A DNA stretch of 64,000 bases from Streptomyces sp. NBC_01591 (lineage in GTDB: Bacteria; Actinomycetota; Actinomycetes; Streptomycetales; Streptomycetaceae): NCBI RefSeq assembly GCF_035918155.1, contig NZ_CP109328.1, positions 620,001-684,000 on the forward strand, read 5' to 3'. Shown one piece after another: positions 26,539-34,738 of the stretch. Made by a program: the position numbers and the translations under genes. Positions within the stretch are counted from its first letter, which is position 1, and each line of letters starts with the position of its first letter. The notes beneath the pieces are model-generated. The model made no database searches and was not told the DNA's origin. It saw only the letters and a program-made list of their open reading frames with translations.

Positions 26539-26587
26539 CGCAAAGGGCCCCCGCAACCATTGGAGCTGGCTGCGAGGGCCCTTTGCG
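26539..26587. terminator. Hairpin, probable terminator
   Basis: Perfect 12-bp arms CGCAAAGGGCCC (26539-26550) and its complement (26576-26587), with a short additional inner pairing (CGCA/TGCG). It follows the resolvase and zinc-ribbon fragments and precedes the convergent SH3 gene. Confidence 0.55.
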
Positions 26588-26719
26588 CACTGTACGCGGC
26601 CGGCCAACATCGTCCGGCGGACAGGATGCGCGAGGAATCAGGTGTCCGAAATCTGCTGACGCGCCCGCTCGATGCGCTGGGCTCGGCAGTAGGGGTGTCC
26701 TATCCCCGATGCCCCGCTT

Positions 26720-27061
26720 CTACAGGGGCCAGTTCACCAGGTCGTCACGGACCCAGCCGTAGGTGCCGGAGTGAGCCCCTGAAGTGACCTTGAGGTAGAG
26801 CCACGGCTGCACGGTGACGCTCGTCTGCCGATAGCAGATGACGGTCACCTTCGTCCCCGTGGACAGCAGGCCATAAGACGAGTAGGGCGTCGCCGGCCCA
26901 CTGCGGAGGTTGGTGCTGCTCGCGCTGACCTTGCCACTGAAATCGGCGGTGCACTTCGAGTTCCCCCCAACAGCGGCGGCCGACGGGGCCAGGGCTATCG
27001 CCCCACCAGTCAGGAGGCTGGCCGACAACGCCAGTGCCGCTACGCGCTTCCGGAATTTCAA
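26720..27061 (-). CDS. Secreted SH3-like (bacterial SH3 type 3) protein
   Basis: 113 residues. Signal peptide: MKFRKRVAALALSASLLTGG then APSAAA as cleavage region. The mature part has STNLRSGPATPYSSYGLL, GTKVTVICYRQ and the C-terminal YGWVRDDLV, the SH3_3 domain pattern that binds peptidoglycan or peptide. Two Cys (in CTAD and VICY) may form a disulfide. Such small proteins are common in Streptomyces and of unknown role. Confidence 0.8.
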   Translation of the reverse strand: MKFRKRVAALALSASLLTGGAIALAPSAAAVGGNSKCTADFSGKVSASSTNLRSGPATPYSSYGLLSTGTKVTVICYRQTSVTVQPWLYLKVTSGAHSGTYGWVRDDLVNWPL

Positions 27062-27455
27062 GACGTAGTCTTTCCGCTCGATTCCCCACGGGAAGTCTGG
27101 CCGTACTGCGGTCCGTGGAGCCCCGCCCTTCCAGTGATCTTCCCATCACGCGTGGTCAGTAGGGCCCGTGCTGTGATGACGCGGGGGTGCGCTGACCGTG
27201 CGGGTAGAGGAGCCGGCGTGGATGCGTCAGAGTAGGGACAACGGGCTCAAAGCTTGGAGAGATCTTGATCGCCAGCAGGGCAGTCGATGCCAGCACATTG
27301 ACCGGAGAGGAGTGCCCCGCGCTCGGTGAGCCGTAGGAATCAAGCTCAGAAGCCGAGACCTGGACCTGCCGGGCAACGTGGCGGTGCACTTGGTGGTTCA
27401 TAAGCTGACAGCACGGTGCCCGGGCCAACCAAGGTGGACCTCGCCGATTCGATCC
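27062..27455. other. Gene-free stretch
   Basis: About 390 bp between the SH3 gene start and the cupin gene stop. An open minus frame (27156-27428) has no recognisable domain and an atypical composition. I see no repeat or strong hairpin. Confidence 0.45.
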
Positions 27456-27917
27456 CTACGGAGTCGACCGGCTCGACTGCGTGTCTGTCTCCTTGAGGTG
27501 ATACAGCTCGGGCACGGAGACCTTGATCGGCTCTTGGGTGGTCCGAGCGATCACGACGACTGCGGGCTCATTCGGGTCGGGGTTCTCCTCTCGGTGCGGG
27601 ACGAACGGGGGGACGAGGAAGAAATCGCCCGGGTTGGCGGCGAGCCGTACCTCCTGTGTGCCGTCGTGGTAGACGAACACGGGGTGACCACTGACCACGT
27701 AGATACCAGCCTCCGAATCGCCGTGATGGTGGTTGTCCGTCGAGCTCAGCGGCGGGTTCTCCACCAGGCCCATCCAGAGCTTCTTCGAGCCGACCGTGCC
27801 TCCGCTGATAGCGGCGTAACCGTCCAGTTCGCCAGATGCCACGTGGTGGACGCGGTTGTTGATCGGCGCGCGGTCACCAGAGTCCGGTGCGGGCCCGGCG
27901 CCTTCATGGGTAGTCAT
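27456..27917 (-). CDS. Cupin-domain protein
   Basis: 153 residues from the ATG at 27917 (the longer frame upstream is unlike the family). Motif 1 is HHHGDSEAGIYVVSGHPVFVY with the metal-binding His/Glu set, motif 2 is NPGDFFLVPPFVPHREENP with the last His. Small single-domain cupins of this kind may bind a metal and act as isomerases, dioxygenases or sensors; the substrate is unknown. No operon partner. Confidence 0.85.
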   Translation of the reverse strand: MTTHEGAGPAPDSGDRAPINNRVHHVASGELDGYAAISGGTVGSKKLWMGLVENPPLSSTDNHHHGDSEAGIYVVSGHPVFVYHDGTQEVRLAANPGDFFLVPPFVPHREENPDPNEPAVVVIARTTQEPIKVSVPELYHLKETDTQSSRSTP

Positions 27918-28100
27918 TGTGCAGCCCTTCGGGTTCGATTGCCTTGACCGGAACCAGACTGCAACTCCCCTACTGAAGCGGGCAATTACTCTTGCTGTTC
28001 CGGCAAAGTGCACGCTTCCGGCACATGGGAATCCGATTAACTTCGATGGCACACGCTCAACATGCGATGGCACAGGACAGACGGGTCGTAGCCTGCCGCC

Positions 28101-28274
28101 GTGGCCTTTCACCTGACGCTGTCGATCGGAGCCCAGCCCGTCATGCGCGGCCGGTGGCCCGGCCTACCGACGGCTGAGCGGAAGTATTTGCGGTGGATTG
28201 GCGAGCGCGGTGGCAGGGCAGGCGCCCGGATCACGCTCACCGATGAGGATGATCCTGTGGAGTGGACACCCTGA
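28101..28274 (+). pseudogene. Small conserved-type protein cut by an IS end
   Basis: From GTG 28101 the frame reads VAFHLTLSIGAQPVMRGRWP then ERKYLRWIGERGG and ARITLTDEDD, which resembles a family of small Streptomyces proteins (LTLSIGG, MRG-W, ARITL). The last codons and the stop (TGA 28272-28274) fall inside the left end of the IS3-type element, so the native C-terminus is lost. Confidence 0.45.
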
Positions 28275-28713
28275 CAATGGATCTTGACGGTCCAGGGAGG
28301 GATGTCCAGGTGGGACGCAAGTCTTCGTATCCGGAGGAGTTCAGGAAGGATGCCGTCGCGCTCTACCGCGCCGCGGCCGGGAAGCGGACGTACGCGGCGG
28401 TGGCCGCAGATCTCGGCATCACCGCGGAATCGCTGCGGACGTGGGTGCGCAAGGACGAGATTCGGGCCGCGCCCGAGGGCCGCGACGGCAGTGTGAGCGC
28501 GGCCGAGGAGCTGGCTCGGCTGCGGGTGGAGAACGTCCGGCTGCTCAAGGCGGAGAAGGCGTGGCAGCTGGAGCGCGAGATCCTGCGCCGGGCAGCCGCC
28601 TGTTTCGCTCGGGAGGTGAAGTGAGCCCCCGCCGCTGGGGCTTCATCTCCGACAACCGCGCCGACTTCGGCGTTACTGTAGACGTCAACCATGCCGCGTC
28701 TGCCATTACTTGA
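28264..28713 (+). mobile_element. IS3-family remnant: OrfA plus the first codons of OrfB
   Basis: OrfA starts at GTG 28310 after AGGGAGGG and ends at 28624 (104 residues): KSSYPEEFRKDAVALYRAA, then the helix-turn-helix YAAVAADLGITAESLRTWVRKDE and a leucine-zipper-like coiled coil (ELARLRVENVRLLKAEKAW), typical of IS3/IS911 OrfA. OrfB starts at GTG 28621 (SPRRWGFISDNRADFGV) but departs from the family after about 17 residues and stops at 28713, so the DDE integrase is missing. The element's left end begins near TGGACACCCTGA. Confidence 0.85.
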
Positions 28714-28817
28714 CGGTTTCAGGCCAAACACTGGTTCTCCTCATTGCCCACACGATGCGCACGGTCAAGCTGATGCGCGCCCGCCGGTACAACCGGCGCC
28801 AACAGATGGGTGAAATA

Positions 28818-29225
28818 GTGAGAAAGTCCGTCATCCCCCTTGCCGCGCTCGCCATGCTGGCGCTGCCCCTGGCAGGCCAAGCGACAGCCTCGCCAACGGG
28901 GATCCAGGGGGCCGAATCGGAGCCCTGTCCCCAAGAAGTGTGGGTAGGGGGAGACCTTGCATGCACCATCAGCTACACGGGGTCCAAGTGGTACAACGGC
29001 GACTGGGTTGCGCTTCACGCTACTGCAGACAACCTCTGGGTCAACGGGTACACCCCCAACAACGTCGACTTCAAGGTTCGTGTGGTCAACGCGGTCGGCT
29101 ACAACGACTCACCGTGGGCGCGAGGCGGCACGGGCAACGGACTCTCTGTGGGCGGGATCTACCCGTCAGACATCCGTGGTGGACATCTGATCTACGCAAA
29201 CGGACAGACCCTGTCCGTATGGTGA
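28818..29225 (+). CDS. Secreted protein of unknown function
   Basis: 135 residues from GTG 28818 (an in-frame ATG at 28806 is an alternative). Signal peptide: RKSVIPLAALAMLALPLAG then QATAS. The mature part has two Cys (EPCPQE, LACTISY) and Trp/Asn-rich beta-type text (WYNGDWVALHATADNLWVNG, GYNDSPWARGG). I do not recognise the family; it may be a small extracellular or bacteriocin-like protein. The IS4-type element inserted at its stop codon: the 10-bp target duplication covers the TGA, which is preserved. Confidence 0.6.
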   Translation: MRKSVIPLAALAMLALPLAGQATASPTGIQGAESEPCPQEVWVGGDLACTISYTGSKWYNGDWVALHATADNLWVNGYTPNNVDFKVRVVNAVGYNDSPWARGGTGNGLSVGGIYPSDIRGGHLIYANGQTLSVW

Positions 29226-29233
29226 TTTAGCCG
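29224..29233. repeat. Target-site duplication, left copy (IS4-type element)
   Basis: GATTTAGCCG at 29224-29233 recurs at 30687-30696, directly abutting the element's inverted repeats. Confidence 0.95.
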
Positions 29234-30686
29234 CAATACCGTTCAGTTAGTGGATTTGGATGGTGATGTGGGGGTTGTGTTTGGGTTGGGGCGAGTGTGT
29301 GTGGTGGGAGCGTTTCGCGGCCCATTTCAGGATCTTGCGTTTGACGACTCGTGGGTGTGTGCGCTTTCGGCGTGGTGGGTTGAGGTGTTGGGTGAGCCAT
29401 CGGATGGCGTGATGCCAGATCGTGTCGGCCGTGTCAGTGCTCGGAGGGGGGAAATGCGCTCTGCGCGACTGAACGGCGAGCGATGCGGAGGGCTTTGACG
29501 AAGGAGACTCTGTCGGGGTCGTGGCCGGCGTGTGCGGCGGTGTCGGCCATCAGGGTGCGGATGGCGTAGTGGCAGCACAGGTGTCCCCAGATTTCTTGCT
29601 GGACGAGCTCGGGGGCTTTCGAGCGCAGTACCGCGCGGGGCCCGCGCTGGTGGGTTTTCAGTTCGTCGAAGGTGGTCTCGATTTCCCACCGTTGGACGTA
29701 GGCGGCTGCGAGGTCCTCGGCGCCGGCCTCGGCCGGGTCGAGGATCGTGGTCAGCAGACGGTATTCCTCGGGGTTGTCCCGGCCGTCATCGACCGTGTAG
29801 TCGATCACTCTGACCGTGAGTGGATCCGTCGTGGCCCGGTTCGGGCCCGACGTCGGGACGATCCTGGCCAGCCACGACCCGTCGGCCAGGGTTTCCAGAT
29901 ACCGGGGCCTCAGGTTCGTCTTCACTCGCCAGAGCAGATCCGCGCCCGTGGCTGCGGACTGCTGCCAGAGGCGGAACCCGTAAAAGCCCCGGTCGGCCAG
30001 GACCAGCTGGCCCGGCTCAAGTCGCCCGACGAGCTGCCGGGACAACTCGATCTCCGACACACTGCACGGGCCGGTGACAGCGTCGAAGACCGCATGAGTA
30101 CCGCATTCCGCCAATGCCACCAGGCGGGCCTGCGGAAACGCGGACCGCTCCCCCCTGCTGGAAGCGGGCCGCCCGAAGAACTCCGCGTTGGCCGCCGTGT
30201 CCGCCACGTCCAGGCACGTCCCGTCGATCGCCACCAGGCGACGCCCGGCCAGCCACGACCCCGGCGTGTCCGGCCCCGCCAGCGGACGCGCGACACGGGC
30301 GAAGAGATCCCGCACTGGCTCGAACCCCAGACGAGCCCTGGCCTGGAAGATCGCCGACTTCGAGGGCGGCGGAAACGACTCCGACCACCCCGACGCCCAC
30401 GACAGCCCGTCCGTGAGCTGCGCGAACACATCCTCGTAGGAACCATCCGAATACAACGCCATCCCCATCGAGAAGTACGCCATCACCCGGGCAGGCAACG
30501 ACCGGTGACGCCGCTCAGTACGCCCCGCCTCCTCGATCACCGCGTCAACCACGTCCGCGGGAAACACCCGCGTCAGCAACCCCACAGACACCAAATCCGA
30601 CAACCGGACATCAGAAGACGGCTTCACCCAACCAGAACGCGGCATGCACCCACGATAACCCAGCAGGGCTTAACTGAACGGTATTG
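29234..30686. mobile_element. IS4-family insertion sequence, apparently complete
   Basis: 1,453 bp with terminal inverted repeats: left CAATACCGTTCAGTTA (29234-29249), right its complement (30671-30686), 16 matching bp. The 10-bp direct repeat GATTTAGCCG flanks it on both sides, the duplication length expected for IS4. The intact transposase, matching ends and identical target copies indicate a recent insertion. Confidence 0.95.
29434..30645 (-). CDS. IS4-family transposase
   Basis: 403 residues. DDE motifs: first Asp in VAIDGTCLDVADTAANAEFFGRP, second in LVLADRGFYGFRLWQQ, and the IS4 YREK-like region with Glu in VQRWEIETTFDELKTHQ. N-terminal DUF4372/IS4_N-type text (DLVSVGLLTRVFPADVVD) is present. 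No frame break, so it is probably active. Confidence 0.95.
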   Translation of the reverse strand: MPRSGWVKPSSDVRLSDLVSVGLLTRVFPADVVDAVIEEAGRTERRHRSLPARVMAYFSMGMALYSDGSYEDVFAQLTDGLSWASGWSESFPPPSKSAIFQARARLGFEPVRDLFARVARPLAGPDTPGSWLAGRRLVAIDGTCLDVADTAANAEFFGRPASSRGERSAFPQARLVALAECGTHAVFDAVTGPCSVSEIELSRQLVGRLEPGQLVLADRGFYGFRLWQQSAATGADLLWRVKTNLRPRYLETLADGSWLARIVPTSGPNRATTDPLTVRVIDYTVDDGRDNPEEYRLLTTILDPAEAGAEDLAAAYVQRWEIETTFDELKTHQRGPRAVLRSKAPELVQQEIWGHLCCHYAIRTLMADTAAHAGHDPDRVSFVKALRIARRSVAQSAFPPSEH

Positions 30687-30696
30687 GATTTAGCCG
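30687..30696. repeat. Target-site duplication, right copy (IS4-type element)
   Basis: Second copy of GATTTAGCCG, identical to 29224-29233. Confidence 0.95.
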
Positions 30697-31707
30697 AGGC
30701 AAATACCTCAGATCCGATGCCCATCACAACACCTCACCGCTGAGGAGCACCGCCGGGAGAGCCGACGGGCCACCCTGGCACGGCCGGGGCGGCTGGGCCG
30801 ACGTCTCTGTGATGCGATCACGCCCGTCCCGCACAAGGGGGTGAGCCAGCTGGTCACGTCACGCACGGACGGGTTCCTGCGGGGCGGATCGTTGTGCGGG
30901 AAGGCTTCACGGAGCCGGTGGACGTACTGCTTCACAACGCTCTCGCCGCCGGTGTAACCGCGCTCGCGGAGTTCCTCGAACAGGCGGCGGGCAACGGTGC
31001 AGCCCTCGGCCCACCGCCGGTGCAGATAGGGCTTGCAGGTGTCGAGGATGCTGGTGCGTCCGGTCCGCCGTCCGACGAGGAGTTCGTCTGCGGTGGCTGC
31101 GTGGGCGAGGCGACGCACGGTGTTGCGTGCCAGACCGAGCTGGCGGGCGATCGGTCGCAGCCCGGCTCCCTGATTGAGCAGGGAGTGGACAGCGGCGTGC
31201 TGTTCCCGGACCCGGTCAGACGGTCGGCCGGACTGCCGCGGTCCGGCCGAGGTGCGCGGGTCCAAGTCCGTGGCCTGCAACGACACTGCAGAGGACGTCG
31301 GGGCGGTCTCCTCCGGTTCGCGGAGCAGGGCGCGGTGTTGGGTGACTGTCTTCTGAACGGCCTCGGCCAGGTTGTGCCAGATGTGCCACCGGTCTGCGAC
31401 ATGAATCGCGTTCGGGGCGCCGAGGCGCCCCGCCTCAGCGTAGGCGACGGAGCGGTCCCGGCATATCACCTCGACCCCGGGGTGGTCGAGGAGCCATTGG
31501 GCCACCGTTGAGGTGGTCCGGTCAGGCAAGAGGTCGACCGGCTGGCGTGTCTCGATGTCGATCAGGATCGTGCCGTAGTTATGCCCCTTGCGCAGAGCGA
31601 AATCATCGACCCCGAGCACGCGCGGAGTGTGACTCATGGGGGCGGGCAGACGGCGTATCAGCCGCAGGAGAGTCGACCGGCTCACACCGGCCACGAGCGC
31701 ATGGGCG

Positions 31708-31715
31708 AGGCGAGC
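31708..31715. repeat. Target-site duplication, left copy (IS256-type unit)
   Basis: AGGCGAGC at 31708-31715 and again at 33965-33972, flanking the inserted unit inside the ISL3 gene. Confidence 0.85.
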
Positions 31716-31885
31716 GGTCATGTCCCCTGGTGTGGTGTAGCGGCGCGCAGCTGTTCTCCGCCCTGGGCGGTCAGCAACCTGTCGCGGTGCCCGTCGCGTC
31801 AAGTGGTGATGGCATGGACCGTCGCGTGCGCCGGGCCAGGAAGCGGTTCGCGAAGAAGGTGCTCCATGGGCTATTTGCGGCCTGA
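31716..31885 (+). pseudogene. C-terminal gene fragment captured by the IS256-type unit
   Basis: A plus frame reads LFSALGGQQPVAVP, then MDRRVRRARKRFAKKVLHGLFAA and stops at 31885. It looks like the basic C-terminal tail of a protein whose start was left behind when the left end formed. No family assigned. Confidence 0.35.
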
Positions 31886-32089
31886 CCGCGATCGGCCGCT
31901 GTGGTTGCGGTACTCGCTGCCGTACCGCCTCACGCCTCGTGAGGAGTGGCCGCCGACGACTGAGACTTGAACGTGTTCAAACTCCGTGCCAGAGTACGGC
32001 ATGAGTTCTTGAGCCCATCGGTCGCGCACGCGGCCTGCGGAACCCGCTAGGGGTGGAGTGCGCTGCGTTACTGTCGTACTGCGCTGATC

Positions 32090-32527
32090 TTGCTCGCCAT
32101 GGCCCTCGCCCTGACGGCCTGCGGCAGGTTCACCGTCATGCCGCCGCCCGACGGCGAACCGGTCGTTCTGAAGCCGGCCGAACTTGCGACCACGTGGACC
32201 GATGCCGACGGCGGCACCCTCACGCTGAAGCAGGACGGGACGTTCATCGCCGATAAAGTCTGCGTCGCCGTCGGCTGGTACGACGGTTTGGCCTGGTCCG
32301 GAACAGGCTCCTGGGAGCAAGGCTCCAACAAGAAGCAAAGCTTCGTCGCTGTTTCCTTCGACGCCGCTCACCCCGTGGGCTTCGACGCCGCTCACCCCGA
32401 AACGGGTGAGCGGGAGCCCGACTCCTACGCCGCCTTGAGGCAAGGCAAGGTCCTGATGCTCTGGGTTCCCGTCGGCGATCCGGACAACGATTATCCACAC
32501 TGTCAACTGACCAGCCCGGCGAGCTGA
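32090..32527 (+). CDS. Putative lipoprotein (passenger gene)
   Basis: About 145 residues. LLAMALALTACG is a lipobox (L-T-A-C) after a hydrophobic stretch; the mature part has TWTDADGGTLTLKQDGTFIADKVC and GTGSWEQG, a beta-rich lipocalin-like pattern seen in small Streptomyces lipoproteins. The positive N-terminal residues of the signal (LRYCRTALILL) are upstream in frame without an ATG/GTG, so the true start is uncertain (TTG 32090 or ATG 32099). A short repeat duplicates FDAAHP in the middle. It lies inside the mobile unit. Confidence 0.6.
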   Translation: MLAMALALTACGRFTVMPPPDGEPVVLKPAELATTWTDADGGTLTLKQDGTFIADKVCVAVGWYDGLAWSGTGSWEQGSNKKQSFVAVSFDAAHPVGFDAAHPETGEREPDSYAALRQGKVLMLWVPVGDPDNDYPHCQLTSPAS

Positions 32528-32591
32528 CCCGGCTGTCGCGCGGCCGGGTGAGCTGCACATGGTCCGGCATCGCAAAAGCGCGGTTCTCGTC

Positions 32592-33964
32592 GATCGTGTC
32601 CCCCTGCCGTGATGGAGGGGATCAGCCCTCGGTAGTGCCGGGGAGGGCCTCGGTGTCGGCGGTGGCGTAGACGGTGGCCATGCTCTCTTCGGAGAGGTAG
32701 CGGCGGGGGAAGGCGATCCATTCGTCGTGCATTTCGGCCAGCACTGCGGTGGCCAGTCGTAGGACGGCCTCGGGGTTGGGGAAGACCTGGACGACGTCGG
32801 TGCGGCGTTTGGTCTCGCGGTTGATCCGTTCCAGCGGGTTGGTGGACTGGATCTTTTTCCAGTGCGGCTGGGGGAAGTCGGCGAAGGCGGTGAGGTCTTC
32901 CTTGGCATCCAGCAGCATGGTTTTGACCTTGGGGGACTGTCTGCCGAGCATGTCGGCGACGGTGTCCGGCTGGGCCCGGACGGCTTCGGCGGTGGGCTGG
33001 GCGAAGATGGTGCGGATGGTCGCGGCGACCATCTCCCCGGTGCCCTTTTCGATCACCGAGAAGACGTTGCGCACGAAATGAACCCGGCAGCGCTGCCAGC
33101 CGACACCGAACATGACCTTGCGGATGGCCTTGACCAGCCCCGAATGGCTGTCGGAGACCACCAGCCGCACCCCGCAAAGCCCCCGCTCGCGCAAGGAGCG
33201 TAAGAACGCGGTCCAGGACGCGTCGCTCTCGCTGTCATCCACCATCACCCCGACCACCTCGCGGTTTCCCTGCTCGCTATGGTTCACCCGGGCCTTGACG
33301 TAGGTGGCGTCCAAGAACAGATAGGGAAAGGGGTGTGATCCAGCGGCCGGGTACGGAAAGCCGTCAGTTCCGCATCCATCCCGGCACAGATCCGCGAGAC
33401 CTCGCTCTTGGAGATGCCGGTGTCCGCGCCCAGGGCATTGACCAGGTCATCGACGCCGCGGGTGGACACCCCGAGCACGTATGCCTCCATCACCACCGCA
33501 TACAAGGCCCGGTCGATCCGGCGGCGGCGCTCCAGCAGCGAGGGGAAGAAGCTCCCCGCCCGGATCTTCGGGATCGCCAGCTCCACATCGCCGGCCTGCG
33601 TGGTCAGCGTCTTCTCGCGGTGCCCGTTGCGCCAGGTGGTGCGGGACTCGGTGCGCTCGTTCCACTCGGCGCCGATCCGGGCGGTGGCCTCCGCCTCGAT
33701 CAGTTCCTGCAGAATGCGCTCGCACACCGCGCGGATTGTCTCGACTCCATCCGCCGCACGTAGTGACTCCAGCAGCCGCAATAGGTCAGACTGGGACAAG
33801 GCCATCGTGCACTCCCCGGGTTGGACTTAGCCGTTTTCCCGGAGCGTTGCACGATGGCCGTTGCCTGTTCAGGGGGCACGAACCGGAGCAGCGGAAGCAC
33901 ATGCAGGGCGCACCGACCCAGGCTCACCGCCTTGATCCCCTACACCACGGCAGGGGACACGATC
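32592..33964 (-). mobile_element. IS256-family insertion sequence
   Basis: 1,373 bp with imperfect inverted ends: left GATCGTGTCCCCCTGCCGTG (from 32592), right complement GATCGTGTCCCCTGCCGTGG (to 33964), with one indel and a few mismatches over about 34 bp. It contains a frameshifted transposase gene. Confidence 0.85.
32622..33805 (-). pseudogene. IS256-family transposase, one-base frameshift
   Basis: The first frame (33805 to about 33320) has TWRNGHREKTLTTQAGDVEL, IPKIRAGSFFPSLLERRRRID and YVLGVSTRGVDDLVNALG, then stays in register to DHTPFP. The next frame (33314-32622) continues YLFLDATYVKARVNH with the first Asp, VVSDSHSGLVKAIRKV with the second, and NPLERINRETKRRTDVVQ with the Glu. One missing C in the run before TAT (near 33325-33330) explains the break. 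IS256 elements do not normally use frameshifting, so this is decay or a sequencing slip. Confidence 0.87.
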
Positions 33965-33972
33965 AGGCGAGC
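33965..33972. repeat. Target-site duplication, right copy (IS256-type unit)
   Basis: Second AGGCGAGC; after it the ISL3 N-terminal frame resumes. Confidence 0.85.
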
Positions 33973-34347
33973 TCCAGCCCTGCCCGCCAACATCACGGCC
34001 AGGTGCTGCAGCATCGTCTGCAGCCCGGCGCTTCGCCTCCCGTGCCGGAAGGTCAGACCTTCGACCTGCTCGACGAACGTGGCCTGCGAGCACGCGTGTT
34101 GGCGGCAGCGGAACCTGCGTACCTGTAACTCGATCGCAACGGGGCGACCGCCGACCGCGCTGTCAGCGAGTCGGCGGACGTACCGGCTATGCACCCGGGC
34201 CGACGCCGTCCCGCAGGCAGGACACGCAACCCGCTCCGCTGACGTGCGGGCCTGTACGACCACCAACTCGCCGTCGGCCAACACCTTTTCGATCACAACG
34301 TCGTCGACCTGGTGAAACCACAGATCATGAAGGAGGACATCAGCCAC

Positions 34348-34738
34348 GGCGGTTCATGATCCCGGTTGTGGTGACCCTCCGTGGCCCTGGCACTGAAAGT
34401 GATCCAGAACCCAAGTTCAGCCGCCGCCGACAAGCGGCAGCCCGGAGCCGGAGCCGCTCGCGGGCGGCACGTCGTTGTGCGGTCAAGCCACCGCCTTGCG
34501 GAAACCTCACGACAAGGGCATACCGCAGGCTTCACGACCCGTCAGCACCCCACGACATCACGCACTGAAGGTCAGTAACAAGGTCTCCGGACACTCCGGG
34601 GCAGCTCAGCAGGAGACGCCGTCGGTAAGGAGAAATGTTTCGGATTTATCCTTGCGTGCCCCTCGCAGGCCGTGGCATGGTACCGGCATTGATCTGAAGC
34701 TTCCGCCACGGGAACACACACGCGAGGATGGTTGCAGA
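34348..34738. other. Gene-free stretch with the outer end of the ISL3 element
   Basis: About 390 bp between the ISL3 start and the next gene. The first part (to about 34430) is probably the ISL3 outer end. An in-frame open extension of the downstream gene covers the rest but reads as random Ser/Arg/His-rich text. Confidence 0.45.

Larger units (their letters stand above)
31716..33964. mobile_element. IS256-type transposing unit with captured DNA
   Basis: 2,249 bp flanked by the 8-bp direct repeat AGGCGAGC. The outer left end (31716-31740, GGTCATGTCCCCTGGTGTGG and on) matches the complement of the right end (33940-33964) at 21 of 25 positions. A second, better left end lies inside at 32592-32625, so a normal 1,373-bp IS256 element (32592-33964) is preceded by 876 bp of other DNA that has its own IS-like outer end. 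The duplication encloses the whole, so all 2,249 bp appear to have moved in one event. The extra DNA holds a truncated gene end and a lipoprotein gene. Confidence 0.75.
30840..34347 (-). pseudogene. ISL3-family transposase split by a 2.25-kb insertion
   Basis: The N-terminal part (34347 down to 33965) has the zinc-ribbon CPACGTASARVHSRYVRRL and C-R-Q-H-A-C. The C-terminal part (31715 to about 30840) has PRVLGVDDFALRKGHNYGT, VICRDRSVAYAEAGR and HVADRWHIWHNLAEAV of the DDE domain. Removing 31716-33964 plus one copy of the flanking 8-bp repeat AGGCGAGC joins the pieces in frame as GRAGARL-AHALVAGVSRSTL. The C-terminus after VTSWLT is lost near 30840, so the gene was also truncated on that side. 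Confidence 0.88.

Noticed and set aside
33284..33330. Programmed frameshift in the IS256 transposase
   Set aside because: IS256 elements encode transposase in one frame; there is no typical slippery heptamer with a stimulatory structure that I could see, so a plain deletion is more likely.
34475..34738. N-terminal extension of the glycosidase-like gene
   Set aside because: It would bury the twin-arginine signal that starts at 34739.
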